This document shows, piece by piece, positions 33,746 to 42,907 of a stretch of 64,000 nt of DNA (positions are counted from its first letter, which is position 1; each line of letters begins with the position of its first letter). Below the pieces are notes generated by a model. It saw nothing but the letters and a program-made list of their open reading frames with translations, was not told the origin of the DNA and searched no databases. This DNA comes from Adhaeribacter radiodurans (GTDB lineage Bacteria > Bacteroidota > Bacteroidia > Cytophagales > Hymenobacteraceae), in NCBI RefSeq assembly GCF_014075995.1, contig NZ_CP055153.1, positions 6,138,001 through 6,202,000 of the forward strand. The letters run 5' to 3'. The position numbers were made by a program, and so were the translations under genes.

Positions 33746-35284
33746 TTATACCGTATATGGTTGCAGTTTGGCAATGGCAGCATTAATGCGGGCGGCCGTT
33801 TCGTCGGGACCAATAACTTCAATAATCGCCATTAAATCCGGACCAGCCTCTAAACCGGTAATTGCTAAACGAAGCGCTTGCATAACTTGCCCGATCTTTT
33901 TACCATGTTGCTCTAAAATTTGCATTAAAAGGGCTTTTACATTATCGGCAGTAAAATCACTTACAGAAGAAAGTTGATTTTTAAAATCTTCGAAAACGGC
34001 GGCTGCCTCACTATTCCATTTTTTGCTGGCAACTTGTTCATTATACTGTTCCGGAGCTACGAAAAAGTAAGAAGCTTCGCGCCAGAAATCCTGCGGAAAT
34101 GTTACTCGTTCTTTCATTACACTGGAAATTTTAGTTGCTTTTTCCAGGGAGCATTCAATGTTGTGTTCGGTTAAAGCAGAAATTAAATATTGGGCTAGTT
34201 CTTCGTCGGGTTTGGCGCGTAGGTACTGCTCGTTAAACCAACGTGCTTTGTTAATGTCGAAACGGGTGCCAGATTTACCAATCCGTTCAACGGAAAAGGC
34301 CTCTACGAGTTCCTCCATGGTAAATAGCTCTTGTTGCGTGCCTGGGTTCCAACCCAAAAAAGCTAAAAAGTTAACAAATGCCTCCGGCAAATACCCACTT
34401 TCGCGGTAACCGCTGGATTTCTCCCCTGTAAATGGATCTATCCACTGCAACGGAAATACCGGAAACCCTAATTTATCGCCATCGCGTTTACTTAATTTGC
34501 CATTCCCATCTGGTTTAAGTAATAAAGGCAAATGCGCAAACTCTGGCATGGTACTTTCCCAACCCAAATACCGGTAGAGCAACACGTGTAATGGCGCAGA
34601 AGGCAACCATTCTTCGCCCCGGATAACGTGGGTAATTTCCATTAAATGATCATCTACAATATTAGCTAAGTGGTACGTAGGCATTCCATCCGATTTCATC
34701 AGCACTTTATCATCTATGGCCGAAGAATGAACAACTACCCAACCCCGGATTAAATCTTTTAAACGGATCTCTTCTTTATGAGGAACCTTTAACCGGATTA
34801 CATAAGGCTCATTACTGGCTAGCCGCTGTGCTACCTCGTCTTTAGGTAAGGTAATGGAGTTTTTCATGGAATTACGGGTAATAGCATTGTACTGGGGCGT
34901 TGCTACTTTTGCCGCTTTTAAGCGTTCCCGCATGGCATCTAATTCTTCGGCTGTATCAAATGCATAATACGCGTGACCCGCTTCTATTAACTGCTGGGCA
35001 TATTGCATATACATAGCCTTCCGCTCCGATTGCCGGTAAGGGGCATGCGGTCCACCCGTTAAAGGGCTTTCATCTAATTGAATGCCGCACCAGGCCAAAG
35101 ATTCGAAAATATAGTTTTCGGCACCAGGTACAAATCGGTTCTGGTCGGTATCCTCTATGCGTAACAGCATCTTTCCGCCCATCTTCTTGGCAAATAAATA
35201 ATTGTATAAAGCCGTCCGGACACCACCAATGTGCAGCGGCCCCGTTGGGCTGGGAGCAAATCGTACTCTTACTTCTCTTTCCAT
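33746..35284 (-). CDS. gltX: Glutamate-tRNA ligase
   Basis: A 512-residue class I aminoacyl-tRNA synthetase that charges tRNA-Glu. The HIGH-type motif appears as PSPTGPLHIGGVRTALYN at residues 11-28, ATP-binding is completed by the KMSKS equivalent KLSKRDGD near 250, and the intervening GMPTYHLANIVDDHLMEITHVIRGEEWLPS stretch is typical. Length and domain order fit non-discriminating or discriminating GluRS alike; I cannot tell which. The gene is transcribed alone, divergently from the YihY gene. Confidence 0.97.
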   Translation of the reverse strand: MEREVRVRFAPSPTGPLHIGGVRTALYNYLFAKKMGGKMLLRIEDTDQNRFVPGAENYIFESLAWCGIQLDESPLTGGPHAPYRQSERKAMYMQYAQQLIEAGHAYYAFDTAEELDAMRERLKAAKVATPQYNAITRNSMKNSITLPKDEVAQRLASNEPYVIRLKVPHKEEIRLKDLIRGWVVVHSSAIDDKVLMKSDGMPTYHLANIVDDHLMEITHVIRGEEWLPSAPLHVLLYRYLGWESTMPEFAHLPLLLKPDGNGKLSKRDGDKLGFPVFPLQWIDPFTGEKSSGYRESGYLPEAFVNFLAFLGWNPGTQQELFTMEELVEAFSVERIGKSGTRFDINKARWFNEQYLRAKPDEELAQYLISALTEHNIECSLEKATKISSVMKERVTFPQDFWREASYFFVAPEQYNEQVASKKWNSEAAAVFEDFKNQLSSVSDFTADNVKALLMQILEQHGKKIGQVMQALRLAITGLEAGPDLMAIIEVIGPDETAARINAAIAKLQPYTV

Positions 35285-35503
35285 AATTAACTTATGCGCT
35301 GTTTAACAAGCGCTTAAAAACTGCTGCAATTTACTAAACAGATTGCGGATTTTTAAGTTTGCCCATTCTTATTATTAAAGCAGGTTCCTGCATAATTTTC
35401 GATTATTTACAAAATTGTAAGAACAAACTAATTCAGGCTCATTAGTTTAAAGTATAGGAGCATAATGTAAAAATGCTTATAATTATAATCCTAAAATAAA
35501 AGT

Positions 35504-36466
35504 GTGAAGCTCCCTTACCATAACATATTTAAGAGCATCTGGCATTTGCTCCGTGAGACTTTTTTAGAATTTCTGGATAATAATTCTTTTGATCGGGGCG
35601 CTGCGCTGGCGTACTACACTGTTTTTGCCTTACCTCCTATTTTAATTATAATGATTAATTCGGTGGGAGCCTTATTCGGGAAGGATGCTGTAAGCGGCGA
35701 AATTTATTACGAAATAAAAGAATTAATTGGTTCGCAGGGTGCTTACGAAGTGCAAAAAATGGTAGAAAATATCAGCCGCTCCGGAAAGCTTACTTTTACT
35801 ACCATAGTTGGAATTATAACTTTATTGTTGGCTGCTACCGGGTTGTTTATTTCCATGCAAGACGCTTTAAATGTTATTTGGGGCGTGAAGCCCAAACCCA
35901 GAAATCATTACTTTAAAATGTTACTTAACCGGGTATTGTCGTTTGCCATGATTCTAAGTTTCACCTTTATTTTGTTGGTGTCTTTAGTAGCGCAAGCAAT
36001 TTTAGCAAAAGTCAGCAATTACCTTATGGCACTTCTAGATCAAACAGCTGTAATTTTGCTGCAGATGTTTAACGAAATGTTTTCGCTGGCGGTAGTCGCT
36101 TTTATTTTCGCCATGATCTTTAAACTCCTTCCCGATGCAAAAATTCAATGGCGCGATGTGTGGATTGGAGCTATTGTTACTTCTATTTTATTTACCCTTG
36201 GTAGATTTTTAATTGGATTTTACCTGGGTAACAGTAATTACACCAATGTTTATGGCGCGGCAGGCACAGTAGTTGTTATTTTAGTTTGGGTATTCTATTC
36301 TTCTCAGATTTTGTTTTTTGGTGCTGTTTTTACGCTGGTCTTTTCGCGAAAATATGGTTCTAACATCTATCCTTCGCCATACGCTGTCCGGGTAGTTAGG
36401 CAAGAAGTAGAAGTAGGAAAAACGGCAGTAAATGCCGAACCCGGTAAGTTCGAAAGTATAGAGTAA
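35504..36466 (+). CDS. YihY/BrkB family inner-membrane protein
   Basis: A 320-residue membrane protein with six or so hydrophobic helices: ALAYYTVFALPPILIIMINSVGALFG, FTTIVGIITLLLAATGLFISMQDALN, and a later TNVYGAAGTVVVILVWVFYSSQILFFGAVFT, the family's characteristic last pair. The start codon is GTG at 35504; no ATG is nearby in frame. The old name 'ribonuclease BN' for this family is not correct. Function is unknown; some members affect lipid or surface properties. Confidence 0.87.
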   Translation: MKLPYHNIFKSIWHLLRETFLEFLDNNSFDRGAALAYYTVFALPPILIIMINSVGALFGKDAVSGEIYYEIKELIGSQGAYEVQKMVENISRSGKLTFTTIVGIITLLLAATGLFISMQDALNVIWGVKPKPRNHYFKMLLNRVLSFAMILSFTFILLVSLVAQAILAKVSNYLMALLDQTAVILLQMFNEMFSLAVVAFIFAMIFKLLPDAKIQWRDVWIGAIVTSILFTLGRFLIGFYLGNSNYTNVYGAAGTVVVILVWVFYSSQILFFGAVFTLVFSRKYGSNIYPSPYAVRVVRQEVEVGKTAVNAEPGKFESIE

Positions 36467-36516
36467 TAACTGCTGCTAATAGCACCCTGTACCATAGAAA
36501 GCTTTCATCATTTCTC

Positions 36517-36903
36517 TTAAGTAGATTTTACGGCTATACACGAAATTTCTACGTTTACATCTTTTGGCAGACGGCTTACTTCTACGGTTTCGCGGGCAGG
36601 CGGCGCTTGATTAAAATAACTGCCGTAAATGGTGTTAATACGCCCGAAGTTATTTAAGTCTTTCACAAATATGGTGCACTTTACCACATCCGTAAAATTT
36701 AAACCTGCTTCTGATAATATAGCCTGTAAATTCTGCATTACCCGGTGGGTTTCTGTTTCAATATCGTTGAGTACCATATTGTTAGTTACCGAATTAATAG
36801 CAACTTGGCCGGATACGTATAAAACATTGTTGGCTAGCACTGCCTGACTATAAGGGCCAATGGGAGCAGGAGCGTTAATTGAATTTATAATACTATTTGC
36901 CAT
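36517..36903 (-). CDS. ridA: RidA family reactive-imine deaminase
   Basis: A 128-residue protein of the YjgF/YER057c/UK114 family. It shows the N-terminal APAPIGPYSQAVLANNVLYVSGQ, DIETETHRVMQNLQAILSEAGLNFTDVVKCTIFVKD, the PARETVEVSRLPKDVNVEISCIA end with the conserved active-site Arg and Glu. RidA proteins hydrolyse 2-aminoacrylate-type enamines made by PLP enzymes, preventing damage. It is divergent from the gene at 36937, with only 33 bases between. Confidence 0.93.
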   Translation of the reverse strand: MANSIINSINAPAPIGPYSQAVLANNVLYVSGQVAINSVTNNMVLNDIETETHRVMQNLQAILSEAGLNFTDVVKCTIFVKDLNNFGRINTIYGSYFNQAPPARETVEVSRLPKDVNVEISCIAVKST

Positions 36904-36936
36904 AAAGCGCAGTTAAATTTCTGTATTTTGGCCTAA

Positions 36937-37623
36937 ATGTACGAAAATATGGAAATAGTGGTGTTAGCTTCGCCCGAAACTGAACCAGAGTTTCGGCAAA
37001 AGTTTCCGAGTCCCCCTTTACTATATCAAGTAGTGTTTTCTTATGAGGCATTGCTCCCCCTGTTAGATAATGCAGATGTAGTTTTTGATTATTTTTTAGC
37101 AGATGAACCGCAGCAATTACGCTTGTATGCGCACCGGACTAATTTAATTGTATTTTGCCAAGCAGCCAAGATTCAGTTAGCTGCATTAGCTTCTACCCTA
37201 CCAACTCTTAATTGTGTTCTATTAGGCTTTAATGGCCTACCGGGCTTCTTAAATCGTCCCATCTTAGAGGTTTCTGTTTTATATCCAGCTTCTATTCCGA
37301 AATTACAAACAGTTTGTGCGTACCTGAACACAGAGTACTTATTAGTTGGGGACCGGGTTGGTATGGTAACCCCGCGCGTTATTGCCATGATAATTAACGA
37401 AGCCTGCTATACTCTACAGGAAAATACCGCCCAAATACAAGATATTGAGGTAAGTATGAAATTAGGCACCAATTACCCGTATGGTCCGTTTGAATGGGCA
37501 AACCGGATAGGTATTCGCCATGTATACAAATTATTAACCGCTCTTTATGCAGATACAAAAGATGAACGTTATAAGATTTGTCCGCTATTAAAAACCAAGT
37601 ATTTACGAGGAGAGATGTTTTAA
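36937..37623 (+). CDS. 3-hydroxyacyl-CoA dehydrogenase C-terminal-domain-like protein
   Basis: A 228-residue cytosolic protein. The C-terminal third (about residues 145-225) resembles the substrate domain of 3-hydroxyacyl-CoA dehydrogenases: PRVIAMIINEACYTLQENTA, then IEVSMKLGTNYPYGPFEWAN. The N-terminal part is shorter than an NAD-binding Rossmann domain and lacks a recognisable GxGxxG, so normal dehydrogenase activity is doubtful. It may be a non-catalytic or repurposed relative. A second ATG at residue 5 could be the real start. The stop codon forms the first base pairs of a 32-bp terminator stem. Confidence 0.68.
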   Translation: MYENMEIVVLASPETEPEFRQKFPSPPLLYQVVFSYEALLPLLDNADVVFDYFLADEPQQLRLYAHRTNLIVFCQAAKIQLAALASTLPTLNCVLLGFNGLPGFLNRPILEVSVLYPASIPKLQTVCAYLNTEYLLVGDRVGMVTPRVIAMIINEACYTLQENTAQIQDIEVSMKLGTNYPYGPFEWANRIGIRHVYKLLTALYADTKDERYKICPLLKTKYLRGEMF

Positions 37624-37690
37624 AATTTAGCTGCTAGAAACAAAAAAGAGCCTTTAGAGGCTCTTTTTTGTTTCTAGCAGCTAAATTTTA
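37621..37690. terminator. Perfect 32-bp-stem bidirectional terminator
   Basis: Arms at 37621-37652 and 37659-37690 are perfectly complementary, with loop TTTAGA. The core reads AAAAAAGAGCC / GGCTCTTTTTT, a conventional bidirectional terminator, extended outward by another 20 or so paired bases that begin with the TAA stop of the plus-strand gene. It ends 5 bases before the glmS stop on the other strand. Confidence 0.93.
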
Positions 37691-37694
37691 AAAA

Positions 37695-39530
37695 TTATTC
37701 AACCGTTACCGATTTAGCTAAGTTACGTGGCTGATCTACGTTGCAACCACGCATAACAGCAATATGATAAGAAAGTAACTGCAACGGAATTACAGAAAGC
37801 AAGGGAGTTAAGGCTTCGTGTGTATCCGGAACTTCAATAACAAACTCAGCCATATCCGGAATAATAGAGTCCCCTTCAGTAACAATAGCAATTATCCGAC
37901 CTTTGCGAGCTTTCACTTCTTGAATGTTGGAAACAATTTTTTCGTAAGAAGAATCTTTTGTAGCAATTACTACTACCGGCATATTAGCATCGATAAGAGC
38001 AATTGGCCCGTGTTTCATTTCGGCTGCCGGATATCCTTCGGCGTGGATGTAGGAAATTTCTTTTAGCTTTAAAGCTCCTTCCAGGGCTACCGGGAAATTA
38101 TATCCCCGACCTAGGTATAAGAAATTAGCCGCATCTTTAAATATTTCCGAAATAACTTTTATCTCAGTATCTAATTGTAAAGCTTTCTCTACTTTAGATG
38201 GAATTTGTTCCATTTCCATCATTATTTGCTTTAAAACAGAGGTTTCAATGGTACCGCGTTTTTCCGCAATCATCATTGCAAGCAAGGTTAAAACAGTTAC
38301 TTGCGCGGTAAAGGCTTTTGTACTAGCTACTCCAATTTCCGGACCAGCATGGGTATAAGCACCCGCATCGGTAGCACGAGCAATGGAAGAACCAACTACG
38401 TTACAAACACCAAAAATCATGGCGCCCTTAGATTTAGCCAGTTCTAGCGCGGCTAAAGTATCAGCCGTTTCGCCAGATTGGGAAATAGCAATTACTATAT
38501 CGCCTTCTTTAATTATAGGATTACGGTACCGGAACTCCGAAGCATATTCTACTTCTACAGGAACACGGGCAAATTCTTCAATTAAATATTCAGCTACTAA
38601 GCCAGCGTGCCACGAAGTACCACAAGCTACAATAATAATCCGGTCAGCATTTTTAAATTTATTCTCGAATTCAATTACGCTGGCCATTACTAAATGGCTG
38701 TTTTCCGCTACCAATCTACCGCGCATGCTATCTAAAATAGAACGGGGCTGCTCAAAAATTTCTTTCAGCATGAAGTGCGGATAACCGCCTTTTTCAATGG
38801 ATTCAAGCTCGAGTTCTAACTTTTGAATGTAAGGGGTTTGCGATACATCTTCGCGCGTACGAATGTCTAACTGTCCATCCTTAATTACGGCTAATTCATA
38901 ATCGTTCAGGTACACTACCTCGTTGGTATACTCAATAATGGGAGTAGCATCTGAGGCCAGGAAGAACTCATCTTTACCTATCCCAATTACTAGCGGGCTT
39001 CCCTTACGGGCCGCAATTAATTGATTTGGTGAATCGTGCGAAATAACCACAATGGCGTACGCACCTACTACTTCATGCAGGGCTAAACGAACTGCTTCTG
39101 CTAACGAAATATGGTTATTTTCACGAATATCCTCAATTAGATTAATGAATACTTCCGAATCGGTATCACTATGGAATTCATAGCCTTTATTTACTAAATG
39201 CTGTTTTAAAGACCCGTAATTTTCAATAATGCCGTTATGGATAATGGCAATTTTTTTAGAACTGGAATAATGGGGATGCGCATTAGCATCATTAGGTTCA
39301 CCGTGAGTAGCCCAACGGGTGTGGCCCATTCCAATATGACTATGAGTATTTTTATCAGAGATAAAGCTTTCGAGTTCGCTTACTTTTCCTTTTTTCTTAT
39401 AAACGTTTAAGTTGCCGTTCAGTAAAGCAATACCAGCACTATCGTAGCCGCGGTATTCTAAACGTTTTAAACCTTTGATGATAATAGGGCAGGCCTCTCG
39501 GTGCCCTACATATGCTACAATGCCGCACAT
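37695..39530 (-). CDS. glmS: Glutamine-fructose-6-phosphate aminotransferase (isomerizing)
   Basis: A 611-residue enzyme making glucosamine-6-phosphate, the first step to UDP-GlcNAc for peptidoglycan and LPS. The catalytic N-terminal Cys is in MCGIVAYVGH; the glutaminase domain has THTRWATHG-type GHTRWATHGEPND, and residues about 285-611 are two SIS sugar-isomerase domains with ISQSGETADT and the C-terminal PRNLAKSVTVE. It is full length. It is the last gene of a minus-strand unit with a DUF4270 lipoprotein and a glycogen-synthase-type gene. Confidence 0.97.
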   Translation of the reverse strand: MCGIVAYVGHREACPIIIKGLKRLEYRGYDSAGIALLNGNLNVYKKKGKVSELESFISDKNTHSHIGMGHTRWATHGEPNDANAHPHYSSSKKIAIIHNGIIENYGSLKQHLVNKGYEFHSDTDSEVFINLIEDIRENNHISLAEAVRLALHEVVGAYAIVVISHDSPNQLIAARKGSPLVIGIGKDEFFLASDATPIIEYTNEVVYLNDYELAVIKDGQLDIRTREDVSQTPYIQKLELELESIEKGGYPHFMLKEIFEQPRSILDSMRGRLVAENSHLVMASVIEFENKFKNADRIIIVACGTSWHAGLVAEYLIEEFARVPVEVEYASEFRYRNPIIKEGDIVIAISQSGETADTLAALELAKSKGAMIFGVCNVVGSSIARATDAGAYTHAGPEIGVASTKAFTAQVTVLTLLAMMIAEKRGTIETSVLKQIMMEMEQIPSKVEKALQLDTEIKVISEIFKDAANFLYLGRGYNFPVALEGALKLKEISYIHAEGYPAAEMKHGPIALIDANMPVVVIATKDSSYEKIVSNIQEVKARKGRIIAIVTEGDSIIPDMAEFVIEVPDTHEALTPLLSVIPLQLLSYHIAVMRGCNVDQPRNLAKSVTVE

Positions 39531-39586
39531 AAAATTTTAATTAAATGAGTTAATAATTATATCATTAGTTGATTTGGTTGAACAGA

Positions 39587-40993
39587 TTAGTTGGTTTTGG
39601 AGAAATAAAGGCGCAGCTTTATTTGATTTGAGCCACCTATTTGCAGAATAGAGGAATAAAGACCAGTAGCTTCCAATACAGTTTTTCCGGTAACATCTAA
39701 AAGTCCGGTTCGGGAAGTGGGTACTAGTAATAAACTGTTGCTGGTTAATGTACCGTAGATGGATTGTTTATTATAGATTAAATCCTGCACGTACTTAGTA
39801 ACATTAACAATATAAGCTTTTTTATCTTTATTATAACGCAGTGCCGCCGCTTGTTGAGTGCCACCGCTCGTGGCTGTTTCTAATGCATCTTCTCTTAATA
39901 CCCGCGGCAAACCAGCATTTTTTAAGATTCTGTTAGATTTATTTGTTTCTACCAGATAAGCTGCCGGTGATGGTAAATAAGAAGGATTTTCTTTTACCGG
40001 TATAATTAATTCTGCCCGGTTAATAGCTAAATCCGATAAACTAAGCTTCTCTTTAAAATGATTAAGGTAAGGAAAAGTAATTTTAGTAACAATGCCAGTG
40101 CTTTCCTGCAAATAGGCTTCGTTGTTTGTGGCTTCCGAAGCAATTGAATCTCCCGACTTATTGAGCGCAGCAAGGATGCTACCTGCTAAACTACTTGTAA
40201 TTTGATTTAACCGGTCGTTGCTACCACTAATAGCTAAATCATATTTCTGCTTTTTATTATCCGATGAAGTATAGTAAATTCGTAAATAGGTACTATCTGC
40301 ATCCGGCGCAAAACCTAGTGCGGCATTAGTATTTGCGTCAGAGCTCAGAACAATCCCTTTAAACGATTTAGCAAACTCTGTTGGGTTACTCAAGGTAGCA
40401 CTTGGCAAGGCCATTATGCGCTGCCCTAATTCATTATTAAGTCTAATCCGAACCGGTATAGAAGTTTTAGTTACCGTACCGGTAGAAGCAGTTTGCGAAT
40501 TAGTACGTTTAGGTTTAGGCACAAAATTGGTAGTACCTATAAGTGTAGGTAAGGCTTCTAGATTATTGTTATTATTAGTATAATACGTAGCATCTGTCCG
40601 GAAAAGCGTACCTAATTCCCGAGCTTCTAAAGCAAAGTTCTTGGTAGTATCTCCGTAATATTCGTCATAATCTAAGGAGAGCACTACCGAATCTGGAATA
40701 CCCGCACTGGCAGCAAAACTGCCACCTGTAGGTCCAACAACTAAATACGATTGAGCAGTAGTAGTACCAAACTTTTCAGTGGTGAAGTTACCAATTAATA
40801 AATTACCTCTTTGATAACCAACAATTGAATCGTTTGCTAAAACAGTGGAAGCTTTAATACTTATAGTATCTGTATAAACAGCATCTATCAGGCTACCTTC
40901 AAAAGCAGTACCTAAATCATTCGAGTCATCGCAGGCAAAAAGAGAAACAAGAGATAAAACAAAAAAAACAGGTCGCTTAATTGGCCAATTCAT
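39587..40993 (-). CDS. DUF4270 family lipoprotein
   Basis: A 468-residue outer-envelope lipoprotein with lipobox VSLFAC (Cys21). The mature protein is beta-rich and belongs to the DUF4270 family restricted to Bacteroidota, with motifs DLGTAFEGSLIDAVYTDTISI near the N-terminus and VTKYVQDLIYNK near the C-terminus. Function is unknown. Its start overlaps the end of the glycogen-synthase-type gene by 17 bases, so the two are translationally linked, and glmS follows 56 bases later. The conserved linkage hints at an envelope-polysaccharide role, which is inference. Confidence 0.85.
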   Translation of the reverse strand: MNWPIKRPVFFVLSLVSLFACDDSNDLGTAFEGSLIDAVYTDTISIKASTVLANDSIVGYQRGNLLIGNFTTEKFGTTTAQSYLVVGPTGGSFAASAGIPDSVVLSLDYDEYYGDTTKNFALEARELGTLFRTDATYYTNNNNNLEALPTLIGTTNFVPKPKRTNSQTASTGTVTKTSIPVRIRLNNELGQRIMALPSATLSNPTEFAKSFKGIVLSSDANTNAALGFAPDADSTYLRIYYTSSDNKKQKYDLAISGSNDRLNQITSSLAGSILAALNKSGDSIASEATNNEAYLQESTGIVTKITFPYLNHFKEKLSLSDLAINRAELIIPVKENPSYLPSPAAYLVETNKSNRILKNAGLPRVLREDALETATSGGTQQAAALRYNKDKKAYIVNVTKYVQDLIYNKQSIYGTLTSNSLLLVPTSRTGLLDVTGKTVLEATGLYSSILQIGGSNQIKLRLYFSKTN

Positions 40994-41795
40994 TATAAAG
41001 ATTGTAGTAAGAATCTAAAAAGTTTTCGTCCGAAGAATCAATTTGGTTAATAGGTTTAGTAGAGCAAAATTCTTTAAATAAAGCATTAATGTTCTCACTA
41101 AAATTTTCTTCGTGCGATTTAGAAACTAAGTCAGCATATTCCATACCAACTTTTACGAATCCTTCAAAATCAGCCGTCTTTAAATGAGTCAACATATCAT
41201 CTTCAATGTCCAACATTTTTACTTTTTCAAGCAAATCACCTTCAAATTTGTAATCGAACTCATTATTGTACACTGTAAAGATAGATTTGGCATCTTTAAA
41301 GATTGGATCTTTTTTATAAGTAGTTTTCAGGTACATAGGGATTAAACCAGTCATCCAATCGTTACAATGCACAATATCCGGCGACCAGCCTAATTTTTTA
41401 ACAGTTTCTAATACTCCTTTACAGAAAAAGATAGCTCTTTCATCGTTATCTGTATAAAATTTATTGTCTTTATCTACTAAAACTGATTTCCGATGGAAAT
41501 AGTCTTCGTTATCTATAAAATATACCTGTAGCTTTGCATTTGGAATAGAGGCAACTTTTATAATAAGCGGTTTTTCTTCTTCACCTACGGCAATGTTAAT
41601 ACCAGATAATCTTACTACTTCGTGTAAACGATTTTTACGCTCGTTAATCAAACCAAACCTCGGAACAAAAATTCGGATTTCCATTCCGCGTTCCTGCATA
41701 CCTTGGGGAAGCATCCTTAAAAACTCGGAAACCTGGGTGGTTTGCAAAAACGGATTAATTTCAGTTGCAGCGTATAAAATGCGAAGTTTTGACAT
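40977..41795 (-). CDS. Stand-alone GT5 N-terminal (starch/glycogen synthase catalytic) domain protein
   Basis: A 272-residue cytosolic protein that matches only the N-terminal half of ADP-glucose-type glycogen synthase: LYAATEINPFLQTTQVSEFLRMLPQ at the start, VHCNDWMTGLIPMYLKTTY in the middle and SIFTVYNNEFDYKF. In place of the usual KVGGLADV loop, the loop reads TTQVSEF, and the second GT-B half that binds the nucleotide sugar is missing. Short versions like this are found in Bacteroidota before DUF4270 and glmS. Whether it is enzymatically active is doubtful; a regulatory or partner role is possible. Confidence 0.8.
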   Translation of the reverse strand: MSKLRILYAATEINPFLQTTQVSEFLRMLPQGMQERGMEIRIFVPRFGLINERKNRLHEVVRLSGINIAVGEEEKPLIIKVASIPNAKLQVYFIDNEDYFHRKSVLVDKDNKFYTDNDERAIFFCKGVLETVKKLGWSPDIVHCNDWMTGLIPMYLKTTYKKDPIFKDAKSIFTVYNNEFDYKFEGDLLEKVKMLDIEDDMLTHLKTADFEGFVKVGMEYADLVSKSHEENFSENINALFKEFCSTKPINQIDSSDENFLDSYYNLYNELAN

Positions 41796-41850
41796 AGGTT
41801 TTTAACTAAGTTAAATGATGAGTAATAATAGGCAACACTATTCGGCAGCA

Positions 41851-41881
41851 CAAAATTACAAAAATTTTATCATATTTTCAA
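41851..41881 (-). promoter_or_regulatory. Promoter of the GT5-DUF4270-glmS unit
   Basis: On the minus strand TTG (41881-41879), 20 bases, then TAATTTTG (41858-41851) fits the Bacteroidota consensus in both boxes and spacing. Transcription would start near 41845, about 50 bases before the ATG at 41795. Confidence 0.65.
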
Positions 41882-41938
41882 TTTATTTATCTAAAACTTA
41901 AGCTTACTTCTTTTTAGGCTAAACATTCTCAAAAATTA

Positions 41939-42787
41939 ATGCAAGTAATTACGCATCTATCAGACATTAAACTACTCACCGAAAAAATACGGGCGACCGG
42001 GAAAACGATTGGATTTGTGCCTACTATGGGAGCCTTGCACTTGGGGCATTTAGAACTGTTACGTACTGCTTCCCGCAATACCGACGTAACCGTTTGCAGC
42101 ATTTTTGTTAACCCTATACAATTTAATAATGCAGAAGATTACCGTTTATATCCTAAAACTATCGAGAAAGATGTAGCCTTATTGCAGGAAAATAACTGCG
42201 ATATTGTGTTTATACCGGAAGCAGCGGAAATGTACGAGCAACCAGCTTTATTAAAGTTTAATTTTGGAGCATTAGAACAAGTAATGGAGGGTTTTTACCG
42301 GCCCGGGCATTTTAATGGGGTTGCTACCGTAGTAAGTAAGCTATTTCATTTAGTAAAGCCCCATAAAGCTTATTTTGGCCAAAAAGACCTACAGCAATTT
42401 ACTATTATCCGGCAATTAGTCCGGGACCTTAATTTTGATTTAGAGTTAATTTGCCACGAGGTAGTACGTGAAGCCGACGGATTAGCTTTATCGTCCAGGA
42501 ACCAGCGATTAACACCCGCAGGACGACAGGTAGCGCCTCGCCTTTATGAAGCGCTGCAACTAGGAACGCAACTATCCGAACACAGGATACCTACAGTTCA
42601 GGAAATTAAATTTAAAGTTGAAATGTTCTTACAGCTGTACCCGCAAATTACTCTGGAATATTTTGAGATAGTAGATGCAGAAACGCTACAGCCAGCTTTG
42701 GATTTTACTAAATCGGTTGCTTTGTGCCTGGCCGCTTACCTGGATAATGTTCGCTTAATTGATAACGTTATACTAAAGCCATTATAA
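41939..42787 (+). CDS. panC: Pantothenate synthetase
   Basis: A 282-residue cytosolic enzyme that joins pantoate and beta-alanine with ATP. The nucleotide-binding motif GFVPTMGALHLGHLELL is at residues 26-42, with FVNPIQFNNAEDYRLYPKT, VVSKLFHLVKPHKAYFGQKDLQQ and ALSSRNQRLTP following. The length is normal. It is divergent from the GT5-type gene and followed, after a separate promoter, by panD, which supplies beta-alanine. panB is outside the window. Confidence 0.96.
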   Translation: MQVITHLSDIKLLTEKIRATGKTIGFVPTMGALHLGHLELLRTASRNTDVTVCSIFVNPIQFNNAEDYRLYPKTIEKDVALLQENNCDIVFIPEAAEMYEQPALLKFNFGALEQVMEGFYRPGHFNGVATVVSKLFHLVKPHKAYFGQKDLQQFTIIRQLVRDLNFDLELICHEVVREADGLALSSRNQRLTPAGRQVAPRLYEALQLGTQLSEHRIPTVQEIKFKVEMFLQLYPQITLEYFEIVDAETLQPALDFTKSVALCLAAYLDNVRLIDNVILKPL

Positions 42788-42870
42788 AGGCAAATAGCTG
42801 CTTTTCTGCTCACCAATTAAAGGTAAAATCCAGCGATTGGTTGTTCCTTATCGGATAAAACAAAAATACG

Positions 42871-42878
42871 TACCTTTG
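42871..42878 (+). promoter_or_regulatory. -7 promoter element for panD operon
   Basis: TACCTTTG, part of the 13-mer TACCTTTGCGGCC also present at 15561, is an exact TAnnTTTG match 29 bases before the panD ATG. A -33 TTG at normal spacing is not seen. Confidence 0.5.
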
Positions 42879-42907
42879 CGGCCAATTTTAAGTGAAAGAG
42901 AAAAAAC

